Shown here one piece after another: positions 52,768 to 61,002 of a DNA stretch of 64,000 nucleotides. Numbering within the stretch: the first letter of the stretch is position 1; each line of letters begins with the position of its first letter. Where the stretch lies: NCBI GenBank assembly GCA_963621575.1, contig CAVFEH010000001.1:1-64000 (forward strand), read 5' to 3'. The notes beneath the pieces are model-generated. The model did no database searches. It had not been told where the DNA came from and saw only the letters and a list, made by a program, of their open reading frames with translations. The stretch is from UBA1724 sp963621575 (GTDB lineage Bacteria; Verrucomicrobiota; Lentisphaeria; Oligosphaerales; Oligosphaeraceae). The position numbers and the translations under genes were made by a program.

Positions 52768-54597
52768 CTAGATGTAGGCCACGACCTGGCCGTCGCTCAG
52801 GGTGTCGCCCACGGAGACGTCGATGGACTTCACTACGCCGTCCGCGGGGGCGACGATGGGCTGCTCCATCTTCATGGCCTCGATCACCATGATCTCCTCG
52901 CCAGCCTTCACGGCGTCACCCACATTGGCGGTGATGCGGATCACCTGGCCGGGGAGGGGGACGGTGACGGGGGTCCCTTCGCCACTTCCGGCCGCAGGCG
53001 CGGCCGCGGGCGCGGCGGCGGCCTTGGTGGCGCCGAAGGTGACGTTGTAGGACTTGCCGTTGACGGTCACGGTGGCGGCGTCGCCGGCGCCGGTGGCGTT
53101 TACCTGGTAGGCGGTACCATTCACGTTGACGGTCACGGGGCCGGCGGGGGCGGCCTTCTTGTCGGAGGCGGCCTCGGCGTAGCGGACGCCCATGGGACGC
53201 TCGCCCTTCAGGAACTTCAGGCCCTTCGGGTTGCTGGACTCGTCGCAGGTGGCGATGATGAAGATGTTCTCGTCGGTGACGGGCAGTCCGTTCTCCTCCA
53301 GGACCTTCTTCGCGTGGGCGACGCCCTTGCTGGGATCCTTGTCGTTCAAGGCGCGGGGATCCTCGGTGGTGGGCTCAAGCTTCAGCTGGGCGGCGGCCAG
53401 CTTCACGATCTCGGGATCGGGGGAGGCGGGGGTCTTGCCGAAGTAGCCCAGGACCATCTTGCCGTATCCGGGGGTGATGGTCTTCCAGGCGCCCTGCATG
53501 ACATTGGCGAAGGCCTGCTGGAAGTAGAACTGGCTCACGGGGGTCACGCTGGTGCCGAAGCCGCCCTTCTCGACGACCTCGCGCATGGCGGCGACCACCT
53601 CGGGGAACTTGTCCATGCAGTTGTTGTCCCGCATCATCTGGGTGTTGGCGGTCAGGGCGCCGCCGGGCAGGGGGCACAGGGTGATGAGGGGGTTGGTGGT
53701 CTTGGCCTCGGGGGGGATCATGTACTTGGACATGCACTGCAGGAAGACATCCTCCACCTTCATGATCTTCTCGGGATCCAGGTCCAGGGTGTACTCGGTG
53801 CCCTTGAAGGCGTGCCACATGGTCAGGATGTCGGGCTGGGAGGTGCCGCCGGACATGGGGCGCATGGCCAGGTCGATGATCTCCGCGCCGCCCTCGATGG
53901 CCGCCATGTAGCACTGCACGGACATGTCCGCGGTGTCATGGGTGTGCATCTCGATGGGGCAGTCCTTCTTGCCGGCGGCGTCCAGGCGGGCGCGGGCGCC
54001 CTTGATGGTCTCGCGGATGACGGCGGGCGGGCAGGTGCCGCTGGCGTCCTTGAAGCACAGGGAGTCGAAGTGCATGCCGCTCTCCAGGATCTTGTCCAGG
54101 ATGCCCAGGTAGAACTTGGGGCTGTGGGCCTCGGTCTTCATGTTGGGGGGCAGGCCCATCATGGTGATGGTGGTCTGGTGCTTCAGGCCGGCCTTGTGGA
54201 TGCACTCGCCGCTGTAGCTGATGTTGCGGATGTCGTTGAGGGCGTCGAAGTTCCGGATGGTGGTCATGCCGTGCTTCTTGAACATCCTCGCGTGCAGGTC
54301 GATGATGTCGCTGGACTGGCTGGAGAGGCCCACCACGTTGACGCCGCGGGCCAGGGTCTGCAGCTCCACGGCGTCGCCCACGGCCTTGCGGAAGGTGTCC
54401 ATCATCTCGAAGGCGTCTTCCCCGCAGTAGAAGAAGGGGCTTTGGAACCGGGCGCCGCCGCCCACCTCCAGGTGTTTCCAGCCGGCCTCCACAGCCGCCT
54501 CGAGGGCGGGGAGGAAGTCCTTGGAGACCACGCGGGCGCCGATGACAGACTGGAAGCCGTCACGGAAGGAGGTGTCGAGGAAGCGGATTTTTTTCAT
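52768..54597 (-). CDS. oadA: Oxaloacetate/pyruvate carboxylase alpha subunit with biotin carrier domain
   Basis: 609 residues. N-terminal carboxyltransferase: DTSFRDGFQS, metal site HTHDT, and FKDASGTCPP with the Lys that carries carbonate. A linker rich in Ala/Pro leads to a biotinyl domain ending near the C-terminus, with the biotin Lys in EAMKMEQP. It transfers CO2 from oxaloacetate to biotin; the beta subunit then releases it. AAGGAGAAA precedes the ATG and fixes the start. In the middle two strand repeats, TVNVNGTAYQVNAT and TVTVNGKSYNVTF, form a small domain before the biotin carrier. Confidence 0.93.
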   Translation of the reverse strand: MKKIRFLDTSFRDGFQSVIGARVVSKDFLPALEAAVEAGWKHLEVGGGARFQSPFFYCGEDAFEMMDTFRKAVGDAVELQTLARGVNVVGLSSQSSDIIDLHARMFKKHGMTTIRNFDALNDIRNISYSGECIHKAGLKHQTTITMMGLPPNMKTEAHSPKFYLGILDKILESGMHFDSLCFKDASGTCPPAVIRETIKGARARLDAAGKKDCPIEMHTHDTADMSVQCYMAAIEGGAEIIDLAMRPMSGGTSQPDILTMWHAFKGTEYTLDLDPEKIMKVEDVFLQCMSKYMIPPEAKTTNPLITLCPLPGGALTANTQMMRDNNCMDKFPEVVAAMREVVEKGGFGTSVTPVSQFYFQQAFANVMQGAWKTITPGYGKMVLGYFGKTPASPDPEIVKLAAAQLKLEPTTEDPRALNDKDPSKGVAHAKKVLEENGLPVTDENIFIIATCDESSNPKGLKFLKGERPMGVRYAEAASDKKAAPAGPVTVNVNGTAYQVNATGAGDAATVTVNGKSYNVTFGATKAAAAPAAAPAAGSGEGTPVTVPLPGQVIRITANVGDAVKAGEEIMVIEAMKMEQPIVAPADGVVKSIDVSVGDTLSDGQVVAYI

Positions 54598-54686
54598 GGA
54601 TGGTTTTCTCCTTTGATGTCGGAAAGGGGAGGGTGTCTGGTTGAGTGAGGATGGTGATTTGAAAGAGTCTTGCCTTGTGACTTCGT

Positions 54687-54917
54687 CTAGAGCCGTCCGC
54701 TCTGGCGCATGGCGGCGGCGATGACGGCCACGGCCTCGGTGTCGTCGGCCTTCTGGGCGGCGGGCTTCTTCTTGACGGGCTTGGCGGGCTCGGGCAACAG
54801 GTAGGCGTACTTGGCGGCGAGTTTTGCGAAGTATTCCGTGATCCAGACCTGGATGAACAGGAACACGAAGACGAACCCCATGCCGAAAAGCAAGAGGATG
54901 GCTGCACTGGCGAACAT
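54687..54917 (-). CDS. oadG: Oxaloacetate decarboxylase gamma subunit
   Basis: 76 residues. One N-terminal membrane helix (ILLLFGMGFVFVFLFIQVW) followed by a basic/Pro/Ala-rich cytoplasmic tail, the usual OadG form. It links the alpha and beta subunits and binds zinc in known systems; the His/Cys set for that is not obvious here. AAAGGAG stands before the ATG. First gene of the oadG-oadA-oadB operon. A promoter could start near 55078-55083 (TATATT on the minus strand), but no -35 was found. Confidence 0.85.
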   Translation of the reverse strand: MFASAAILLLFGMGFVFVFLFIQVWITEYFAKLAAKYAYLLPEPAKPVKKKPAAQKADDTEAVAVIAAAMRQSGRL

Positions 54918-55259
54918 GGTTCAGAACTCCTTTGCGAATGCAAATGGTGGGTGCTTTACAAGTACGAGGGTGGGGAAGGGGGGCCGCGACTGGAAGGGGA
55001 CTCTCCTTTATCCTTGTCTCCCAAGTCATAACGGCGCGGAAAAAAACACCCTGCGAGGGCGTTTGGCGAAACCCGATAATATAGCCCCCCCTCTCCCGTC
55101 TTCAGTCCCTTTTTCGCCCGAAACACGATTTCTTTCTGCACAGGGACGCGGGGCGTGTTCGTGTGCGATGCCGGCTTTTTCGGGCGCCCATGATGCGCCG
55201 AGCCCCCGCCCGTCGGCGGCGGGACCATCCGGGACGCCGCGGGCATTGTGTTTCCGGGG
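54918..55259. other. Intergenic region upstream of the oad operon
   Basis: No gene seen. It holds the terminator of the helicase gene (55040-55062) and possibly the promoter of oadG (TATATT, 55078-55083). The rest has no clear repeat. Confidence 0.5.
55040..55062 (-). terminator. Terminator between the helicase and oadG genes
   Basis: On the minus strand CGCCC-TCGCA-GGGTG followed by seven T. It lies about 200 bases past the helicase stop and 120 bases before the oadG start, so it could also act as an attenuator of oadG if transcription starts at 55070. Confidence 0.65.
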
Positions 55260-56867
55260 CTAGCGCGCCGGCTTCAGGATCACCAGCAGATGTGTGGCGC
55301 GGCTCATGGCGGTGTACAGGCCGGTCTTTTGCCAGCGGGGGTCGTCGTCCTTGACATCCAGGAGGATGACCACCCGGGATTCGCAGCCCTTGAATTTCAT
55401 GTAGGTGAAATAGCGTAGTTCCCCGGCGTCGTTGGAGCCGGTCGCGTTTGCCACGAGGCGGAATTTTCCCACGGTGGGGTTGTCTCCCAGGCAGGTGTTT
55501 GCCAGGGAGTGAGCGCCCAGGACCACCACGTCGGACTGTGGGACCCGTTCGACGGCGAAGAGGGTGTTCAGGACACTTTCCAGATTCGCGCGGCAGTCTC
55601 CTTCTAGCACCATGACGTCGGCTCCCTCGGGGGTGCCGTCCATGGCAAGCAGCTTTTGGTCGTGGTAGGGTGCCAGGGCCTGGATGATCTTCCGGGTGTT
55701 CCGGCAGTTTCGGCTGAGCGTGACGGGCGGCGTCGCCATGTCGGGCAGATGGAGTTCGTCGCGGAAGATGTTCTGCTCCGGGTCGTAGAAGACATGGAAT
55801 TGTCCGTCGGGGCGGACCAGCCGGAGGATGTTCTTCCACATGACGGGGGAGAAGTCCTGGCCCTCGTCCACGATGACGGCATCGAAGGTGATGGGGTTTG
55901 CGTCCAGGTGCCTGGCGAGGAATTGCGGCATGGTTTCCTCGTAGAGTCTTGGATTGTGGATGTATTTGGCGTAGGTGTCTTGTGTGGCGCCCAGAGTTTC
56001 AGCGCAGAAGCGGAAGAAGGTCATTGCCTGGACATTGCAGTGGCTCTTCTCCAGGGTCTTCTGGAGCTTCCTTCCCAGCAGCTCGTTGTAGCAGAGCAAA
56101 AGCACCTCCTTGCCCTCGTCGGCCAGCATCCGGGCCTTCTGGAGGGCCAGGAGGGTCTTGCCGGTGCCCGCGCCACCCCGGACGAGGAGCCGCGGGAAGG
56201 CCTCCATGGCCTCCATGATGGCGGTCTGCTCCGCGGTGAGGCGCTCGAAGACCCGGGAGTCCTCCTCCAGGCGGAAGGGCAGTCGCCGCGGCAGCTCGAA
56301 CTCCGGCTCCAGGGCGCCCAGGACCTCCTCCTCCCCCGGGTGCGCGTCCTCGCGGAGATCCCGTGGAAGCGGCGTCATGTCCAGGAGTTTGAAGAGGAAG
56401 GCTTCCAGGTCCCCCCTGAGTTCCTCCCGGCAGATGGTCAGTCCCCGGGCTTCGGGCGGCCAGGGGATGTGCGCCCCTTGGCACCGGGGGAAGCAGAGTG
56501 CGTGGGCGATGCGGAGGGGCGGCTCCCGGTTCAGCTTCTCGCGCAGCAGCGCCTTGATGGCGTGTTTGTTCTTGCGGACTTGCGCCATGGGCATGATCGG
56601 GGCGCCGTCCTGAAACCATTTCCCCTCCCGATAGGCAATCTCGCCGCCCTTTACCTCCATGACGACCATGCCGCGCCGGGGATGGTACAGGAGGAAGTCG
56701 ACCTCTCCGTCATACAACAGCCCCCTGTCGTTTTTTTGGACATACGGGAAGTTGTGCAGCACAATCCATGCGGGAGGCAGCTTCGACTCCAGGGCATCGA
56801 AGACGGCCTTCTCGGCCTCGGAGGCCTTCGGGCGGTCGTCGGAAAGACGCGGTATGAAACGGGGCAT
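55260..56867 (-). CDS. NERD-domain UvrD/Rep-type helicase
   Basis: 535 residues. N-terminal NERD nuclease-related domain (about 15-125: EAEKAVFDAL, EVDFLLYHPRRGMVVMEVKGG with the acidic set Glu55, Asp57, Glu71, Lys73). Then a superfamily 1 helicase: Walker A GGAGTGKT (231-238), DEGQD (334-338), SRNCRNT and the last motif VVILL...YTAMSRATHLLVIL. NERD-UvrD proteins are thought to act on damaged or foreign DNA; some belong to defence islands, but no other defence gene is near. The start MPRFIPRLSD is preferred; the longer frame upstream adds unlike residues. No Shine-Dalgarno. Confidence 0.85.
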   Translation of the reverse strand: MPRFIPRLSDDRPKASEAEKAVFDALESKLPPAWIVLHNFPYVQKNDRGLLYDGEVDFLLYHPRRGMVVMEVKGGEIAYREGKWFQDGAPIMPMAQVRKNKHAIKALLREKLNREPPLRIAHALCFPRCQGAHIPWPPEARGLTICREELRGDLEAFLFKLLDMTPLPRDLREDAHPGEEEVLGALEPEFELPRRLPFRLEEDSRVFERLTAEQTAIMEAMEAFPRLLVRGGAGTGKTLLALQKARMLADEGKEVLLLCYNELLGRKLQKTLEKSHCNVQAMTFFRFCAETLGATQDTYAKYIHNPRLYEETMPQFLARHLDANPITFDAVIVDEGQDFSPVMWKNILRLVRPDGQFHVFYDPEQNIFRDELHLPDMATPPVTLSRNCRNTRKIIQALAPYHDQKLLAMDGTPEGADVMVLEGDCRANLESVLNTLFAVERVPQSDVVVLGAHSLANTCLGDNPTVGKFRLVANATGSNDAGELRYFTYMKFKGCESRVVILLDVKDDDPRWQKTGLYTAMSRATHLLVILKPAR

Positions 56868-57084
56868 GTAAGTCAGAAGAAGGAGTTTTTTATGATGTTC
56901 CGTGAAAATCCCAATGTATCCTTTCCCGGGCGGGCCGGGGATGTTGTCTTGGGAGGCCGGTGGAATCTCCAATGGGTGGTTTGTGTTAGCGTATAATTTT
57001 CTCCTGGACAAAAGATGAAAACTTGGCGATGTTGAAAATGGATTGCAATATTTTTGCACAAAAGGAATGGCGGATGAAAATTTG

Positions 57085-57093
57085 TGGTATAAT
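57085..57093 (+). promoter_or_regulatory. Extended -10 promoter of the histone-like gene
   Basis: TGG-TATAAT, an extended -10, in an AT-rich stretch (56990-57190). No -35 at the usual place. It lies 104 bases before the ATG at 57198. Confidence 0.5.
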
Positions 57094-57197
57094 AAGAGCG
57101 ATGTCGGAAAAACTCCGAGATCTGGAGTGGTGGAAAAATAAAAGGAATCCCCACTTTACCCGTAAGCCTTGGAACAAACAGGAGATTTTTCTGGATT

Positions 57198-57530
57198 ATG
57201 GCATCGGCACAAGCAAAGAAGCGCGTCCGTCGCGGATTCGCGCAGATCTTGAATGACAAGATTGTGAAGAAATACGCCGAGAAGGTGACTGAGGAGATTT
57301 TGAAGAAGGCCGTGGAGGCTGTTGCTGACGTGGTGGGTGATCTGGAAGCCGCGAAGAAGGCGAAGAAGGATGCCGAGAAGGCCGCCAAGCGGCAAGCCAA
57401 GAAGGATGCGAAGGCCGCTGCAAAGAAGGCCGCCAAGGCCAAGAAGAAGGCCCGCCGTCCCAACATCCGCCTGCTGAAGAAGTTCTCCCGCGAACAGCTG
57501 GAGACTTATCTGAAGAGCCTGGAGCAGTAA
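57198..57530 (+). CDS. Lys/Ala-rich histone-H1-like protein
   Basis: 110 residues. An N-terminal amphipathic part (QAKKRVRRGFAQILNDKIVKKYAEKVTEEI), a central run of Lys/Ala blocks (about 50-88: AAKKAKKDAEKAAKRQAKKDAK and so on) and a C-terminal RLLKKFSREQLETYLKSLEQ helix. The centre is like the tails of eukaryotic H1 and of bacterial H1-like proteins (Hc1, HctB, AlgP), which bind DNA without strict sequence. Pure coiled-coil or RNA-binding roles are other options. First plus-strand gene after the long minus run; AGGAG 13 bases before the ATG. Confidence 0.7.
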   Translation: MASAQAKKRVRRGFAQILNDKIVKKYAEKVTEEILKKAVEAVADVVGDLEAAKKAKKDAEKAAKRQAKKDAKAAAKKAAKAKKKARRPNIRLLKKFSREQLETYLKSLEQ

Positions 57531-57787
57531 TCCCGCTCTTTTTCCATTTCCCTGCCCGGGATTCCCCGGGGACGGGAATTGACCGCGCCGCCGCGCTCCG
57601 TGTTTCACCGCGAAAGCCGGCGGCGCATTTGCCGTCCGGGGACCCTCCTGGAGTCCTCGCGCAAACCGCCCGTGTCCGTCGGGGAAAACACGCGCGCGTC
57701 GCGTCCTTCCCCAGATGCGGTTCGCGCCTTTCCTGGCGTCGTTTGTTGGGCTTTGTCGTCACACCCGGTGCTTTCCCTCCGCAGCCC

Positions 57788-57979
57788 ATGAGTGCGTTTC
57801 TCTTTGTCAATGGCAGTCATCACGAACATGGCTGCATCTTCACCGCGTTGAACGAGGGGTCCCGCCAGCCGGAGATCTTCCGGATTGGGGAGCCAGGAGC
57901 CTTGCAGGCGGGCAGGGCGGCGGGCGTGCCGGAACCCGGGCGCGCCGGGGAATACCTCACCATCAGTTTCCTCCGATGA
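57788..57979 (+). CDS. Small hypothetical protein overlapping aat
   Basis: 63 residues, beginning MSAFLFVNGSHHEHGCIFTA and ending TISFLR. No family is recognised and there is no signal peptide or membrane helix. The stop TGA overlaps the aat ATG (ATGA, 57976-57979), which suggests translational coupling. The centre is Gly/Ala/Arg-rich, so it could be a chance frame. No Shine-Dalgarno. Confidence 0.4.
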   Translation: MSAFLFVNGSHHEHGCIFTALNEGSRQPEIFRIGEPGALQAGRAAGVPEPGRAGEYLTISFLR

Positions 57980-58722
57980 GCCAGGACGGCGGTTCCCCAT
58001 GGACCAAGGAGGCGCGCGCTCTGTGGCGGGCGGCGCCCTGGCGGCGCAAGAGCATCTTCCCCCCGCCGGAAGAGGCCCTCGAGGATGGCGCCCTATGCTG
58101 CAGCGAGACGCTGGATTGCGCCATGCTCCTGGATGCCTACTACCACGGAATCTTCCCCTGGCCCTTTGAAGAGGAGACCATCCTCTGGGCCTCCCCGCCC
58201 ATGCGCGGAATCCTCCCCCTGGAGGAATTCCACATCCGGAAGAGCCTCCTGCGGGAATGGAAGAAGACGCCTTTCTCTTTCCGCATTGACTGTTGTTTCC
58301 TCCAGGTGATGCAAGAGTGCGCGAAGGCCCCGCGACCCGATGGCCCCGGCACCTGGATCACCAAAAAGATGATCCGCGCATACCACGACTTCCATAGAAT
58401 GGGGTATGCCCACAGCTTCGAGGCTTTCACCCAGGACGGAAAACTGGCCGGCGGACTCTACGGCGTGGTCATAGGAAGGGTTTTCTGCGGGGAAAGCATG
58501 TTCTTCAAGGTCTCCGGAGCCTCCAAACACGCCTTCTGCTTCGCCGCACAGGAACTCCGGAAGGCCGGAATCGTCCTCGTGGATACACAGATGGCCACCC
58601 CCCTCTTGCAGTCCTTTGGCGCACGGGAGGTCCCACGGGGGGAATACCTCGCACTGTTGGAACAACTCCGCGGGGATCAACCGACGACTCTGGAAGGCGG
58701 CGCTCTGCCGTTGAAGGGGTAG
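57976..58722 (+). CDS. aat: Leucyl/phenylalanyl-tRNA-protein transferase
   Basis: 248 residues. Adds Leu or Phe to proteins with N-terminal Arg or Lys, marking them for ClpAP (N-degron pathway). Family text: AYYHGIFPWP, WASPPMRGILPLEEFHI, TWITKKMIRAYHDFHRMGYAHSFE, GGLYGVVIGRVFCGESMF and VDTQMATPLLQSFGAREVPR. The ATG at 57976 gives MSQDGGSPW; longer frames upstream are unlike the family. Terminator at 58762-58824. clpS is not in the window. Confidence 0.93.
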   Translation: MSQDGGSPWTKEARALWRAAPWRRKSIFPPPEEALEDGALCCSETLDCAMLLDAYYHGIFPWPFEEETILWASPPMRGILPLEEFHIRKSLLREWKKTPFSFRIDCCFLQVMQECAKAPRPDGPGTWITKKMIRAYHDFHRMGYAHSFEAFTQDGKLAGGLYGVVIGRVFCGESMFFKVSGASKHAFCFAAQELRKAGIVLVDTQMATPLLQSFGAREVPRGEYLALLEQLRGDQPTTLEGGALPLKG

Positions 58723-58761
58723 ATTGAATCCGTTGACCGGTGGACGACACGCCACGGACTT

Positions 58762-58826
58762 ACCGCAAAAAACGCATCGATCCCGGAAACACAACCGGAT
58801 TTGACGACTTTTTTGCGGTTTTCTTG
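58762..58826 (+). terminator. Terminator of aat
   Basis: Perfect 11-base arms ACCGCAAAAAA (58762-58772) / TTTTTTGCGGT (58809-58819) enclosing a second small hairpin (CCGG...CCGG). The tail is TTTCTTG. Confidence 0.7.
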
Positions 58827-58853
58827 TCGTGTCCTGTCGTAAATTGCGCAAGT

Positions 58854-58862
58854 TGCTATATG
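58854..58862 (+). promoter_or_regulatory. Candidate promoter of metQ
   Basis: Extended -10 TGC-TATATG; a weak -35 (CTGTCG, 58834-58839) stands at 17 bases. It lies about 100 bases before the metQ ATG. No SAM riboswitch pattern was seen in the leader. Confidence 0.4.
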
Positions 58863-58965
58863 GTAAGGTCCATGCCGAATGTTAGGCATTTTGGTTGTGT
58901 TTAAAGTCTGGTCGTCTTGGAATGGACAAGAAGCCCGTGTAGTTTTTTTGCGGGAGGAGGTGCAG

Positions 58966-59784
58966 ATGAAACGTTTTCTTTCTGTTGTTTCTTTGATTGC
59001 GGGTGCCGCGCTGTTTTTGGCGGGCTGCAAGCCTGCTGCGGTGGCGTCCGCTGACACCATCCGCGTTGCGGCGTCCATCACTCCCCACGCCGAGATTTTG
59101 GAGCAGGCGAAGCCCTTGATGGCGGAGCGTGGGTACACCCTGGAGGTGACCACTTTCGATGACTACATCCAGCCGAACCTGGTGGTGGAGAGCGGCGAGT
59201 TCGACGCCAACTACATGGAGCACGTCCCCTTCCTGAATTCCATCAATGAGGAGAAGGGGCTGCATCTGGTGAATGCCGGCGGCATCCACTACGAGCCCTT
59301 CGGCATTTACGCCGGCAAGAAGGGGGATTTGTCGCAGTTGGCCGACGGCGACGCCATCGCGGTTCCCAACGACACCACCAACGAGGCCCGTGCGTTGCTT
59401 CTGCTGGCGGACAACGGCATTTTGACCCTCCGGGAGGGGGCCGGCCTTACTGCCACCAAGCAGGACATCGTCTCCTACGCCAAGAAGATCAACGTGGTTG
59501 AGCTGGAGGCTGCCCAGGTGGCCCGCATGCGCGGCGACGTGGCCTTCGTGGTTCTCAACGGAAACTACGCCCTCCAGGCGGGGCTTTCCGTGGGGAGGGA
59601 CGCCATTGCCGCCGAGAAGTCCGACTCCCAGGCCGCCAAGACGTACGTGAACATCATCACTGTCAAGGCCGGACGCGAGAACGACACCATCGTGCGTGCG
59701 CTGGTGGATGTCCTGAAGTCCGAGCCCATTCGGAAGTTCATCGAGGAGAAGTACGACGGCGCCGTGGTCCCCTTCGTGGACTAG
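58966..59784 (+). CDS. metQ: D-methionine-binding lipoprotein of the MetNIQ transporter
   Basis: 272 residues. Lipoprotein signal with lipobox LFLAGC, then the NlpA/MetQ fold: TIRVAASITPHAEILEQAKPLM, FDDYIQPNLVVESGEFDANYMEHVPFLN, AIAVPNDTTNEARALLLL. It binds methionine outside the inner membrane and hands it to MetNI. AGGAGG is seven bases before the ATG, fixing the start over an in-frame Met 28 codons upstream. Followed by a terminator-like hairpin before metN. Confidence 0.94.
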   Translation: MKRFLSVVSLIAGAALFLAGCKPAAVASADTIRVAASITPHAEILEQAKPLMAERGYTLEVTTFDDYIQPNLVVESGEFDANYMEHVPFLNSINEEKGLHLVNAGGIHYEPFGIYAGKKGDLSQLADGDAIAVPNDTTNEARALLLLADNGILTLREGAGLTATKQDIVSYAKKINVVELEAAQVARMRGDVAFVVLNGNYALQAGLSVGRDAIAAEKSDSQAAKTYVNIITVKAGRENDTIVRALVDVLKSEPIRKFIEEKYDGAVVPFVD

Positions 59785-59830
59785 CGCCGAGTTTCCCGGG
59801 CCGGAGGGCCTCGTCGTCCTCCGGCCGGTG

Positions 59831-59883
59831 TCCGCGCGGGTACGGGGCTCCCATTGCATTCCGTTTCCGCGCGGGCTTTTTTT
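59831..59883 (+). terminator. Terminator-like hairpin between metQ and metN
   Basis: Two copies of the self-complementary octamer CCGCGCGG (59832-59839, 59867-59874) can pair with each other; seven T follow (59877-59883). A second GC-rich hairpin stands just before it (CCGGAGG...CCTCCGG, 59802-59824). Confidence 0.6.
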
Positions 59884-59943
59884 GTCGTCATCCGGGCCTC
59901 TGTCTTTCGTGGGGCGCGGACCGGTCTTTATCAAGAGGGATTC

Positions 59944-61002
59944 ATGACGGAAGCGAACACAGACAACTTGGAGCGGGATGGCGAGGTGGTGATCCGCGTC
60001 CGGGACCTGGTGAAGGACTTTGCGACCTCCCAGGGGACTTTCCGGGCGCTGGACGGCATCTCCTTCTCTGTGCGAAAGGGCGCTGTCTTTGGTGTCATTG
60101 GCCTCTCCGGCGCGGGAAAGAGCACCCTGGTGCGTTGCCTGAATCTGCTGGAGCGCCCCAGCTCCGGCGAGGTGTGGGTGCAGGGACAGCACCTTACCGA
60201 CCTCCCACGGAAGGAGCTGCGCCTGGCGCGGCGAAACATCGGCATGATCTTCCAGGGCTTCAATCTGCTGATGCAGCGCACGGTGCTCGGCAATGTCCTC
60301 TTCCCCTTGGAGATCGCGGGCGTTCCTGTCCGGGAGGCGCGTCGGAAGGCGAAGGAGATGCTGGAGGTGGTGGGGCTCTCCGACAAGGCGGATGCCTACC
60401 CCGCGCAGCTCTCCGGCGGACAGCGCCAGCGCGTGGCCATCGCGCGCGTCCTGGCCACCAATCCCGGAATCATTCTCTCCGACGAGGCCACCAGCGCCCT
60501 GGATCCCCAGACCACGGCCTCCATCCTCCACCTCCTCAAGGACCTCAACGAGCGCTTCGGAATCACCATCATCGTCATCACCCACGAGATGAGCGTGATC
60601 CAGGAGATCTGCACGGAGGTGGTGGTCCTGGACAAGGGCCGCGTGGCGGAGCAGGGCACGGTGGAGCAGGTCTTCCGGAGCCCCCGCACCGCCGCCGCCA
60701 GGCGCCTGGTGCTGGCGGATGCCGCGCCCGCCTCCGTGGAGGAAATCCGCAGCGGGAAGATTGTCCGGATCACCTTCACCGGGCTGACCGCCTTCGAGCC
60801 CATGCTGGGCAATATCATGATCGAGTGCCGCACCCCCCTGAACATCCTCTACGCCGCCACCAAGACCGTCAATGGCCGCGCAGTGGGCGAGATGATCGTG
60901 CAGCTGCCCGACTCCGAACCCCTGGCCGAGAAGTTCATGGACTTCTTCCAGCGCAAGGGCCTGAATCCCCTGGAGGTGGAGGAGGAGCAAAGCCATGGAT
61001 GA
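59944..61002 (+). CDS. metN: Methionine ABC transporter ATPase
   Basis: 352 residues. Walker A GLSGAGKST, Q-loop FQGFNLL, signature LSGGQRQR, Walker B IILSDEATSALDP, switch ITHE. From about 265 comes the C-terminal NIL (ACT-like) domain, which binds methionine and inhibits transport in MetN of other bacteria (VRITFTGLTAFEPMLGNI). Start MTEANTDNL with AGAGGG upstream. Overlaps metI by eight bases. Confidence 0.94.
   Translation: MTEANTDNLERDGEVVIRVRDLVKDFATSQGTFRALDGISFSVRKGAVFGVIGLSGAGKSTLVRCLNLLERPSSGEVWVQGQHLTDLPRKELRLARRNIGMIFQGFNLLMQRTVLGNVLFPLEIAGVPVREARRKAKEMLEVVGLSDKADAYPAQLSGGQRQRVAIARVLATNPGIILSDEATSALDPQTTASILHLLKDLNERFGITIIVITHEMSVIQEICTEVVVLDKGRVAEQGTVEQVFRSPRTAAARRLVLADAAPASVEEIRSGKIVRITFTGLTAFEPMLGNIMIECRTPLNILYAATKTVNGRAVGEMIVQLPDSEPLAEKFMDFFQRKGLNPLEVEEEQSHG

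Noticed and set aside
55260..56867. NERD-UvrD helicase as part of a defence system
   Set aside because: Such proteins occur in defence islands, but the neighbours here are oxaloacetate decarboxylase and a histone-like gene, so there is no context support.
57023..57256. A 77-codon plus frame before the histone-like gene
   Set aside because: Overlaps the start of the better gene in another frame, spans the promoter TATAAT at 57088 and has no family likeness.
58723..58965. SAM riboswitch upstream of metQ
   Set aside because: The leader has none of the conserved SAM-I, SAM-II or SAM-IV strings; the visible hairpin is the aat terminator.
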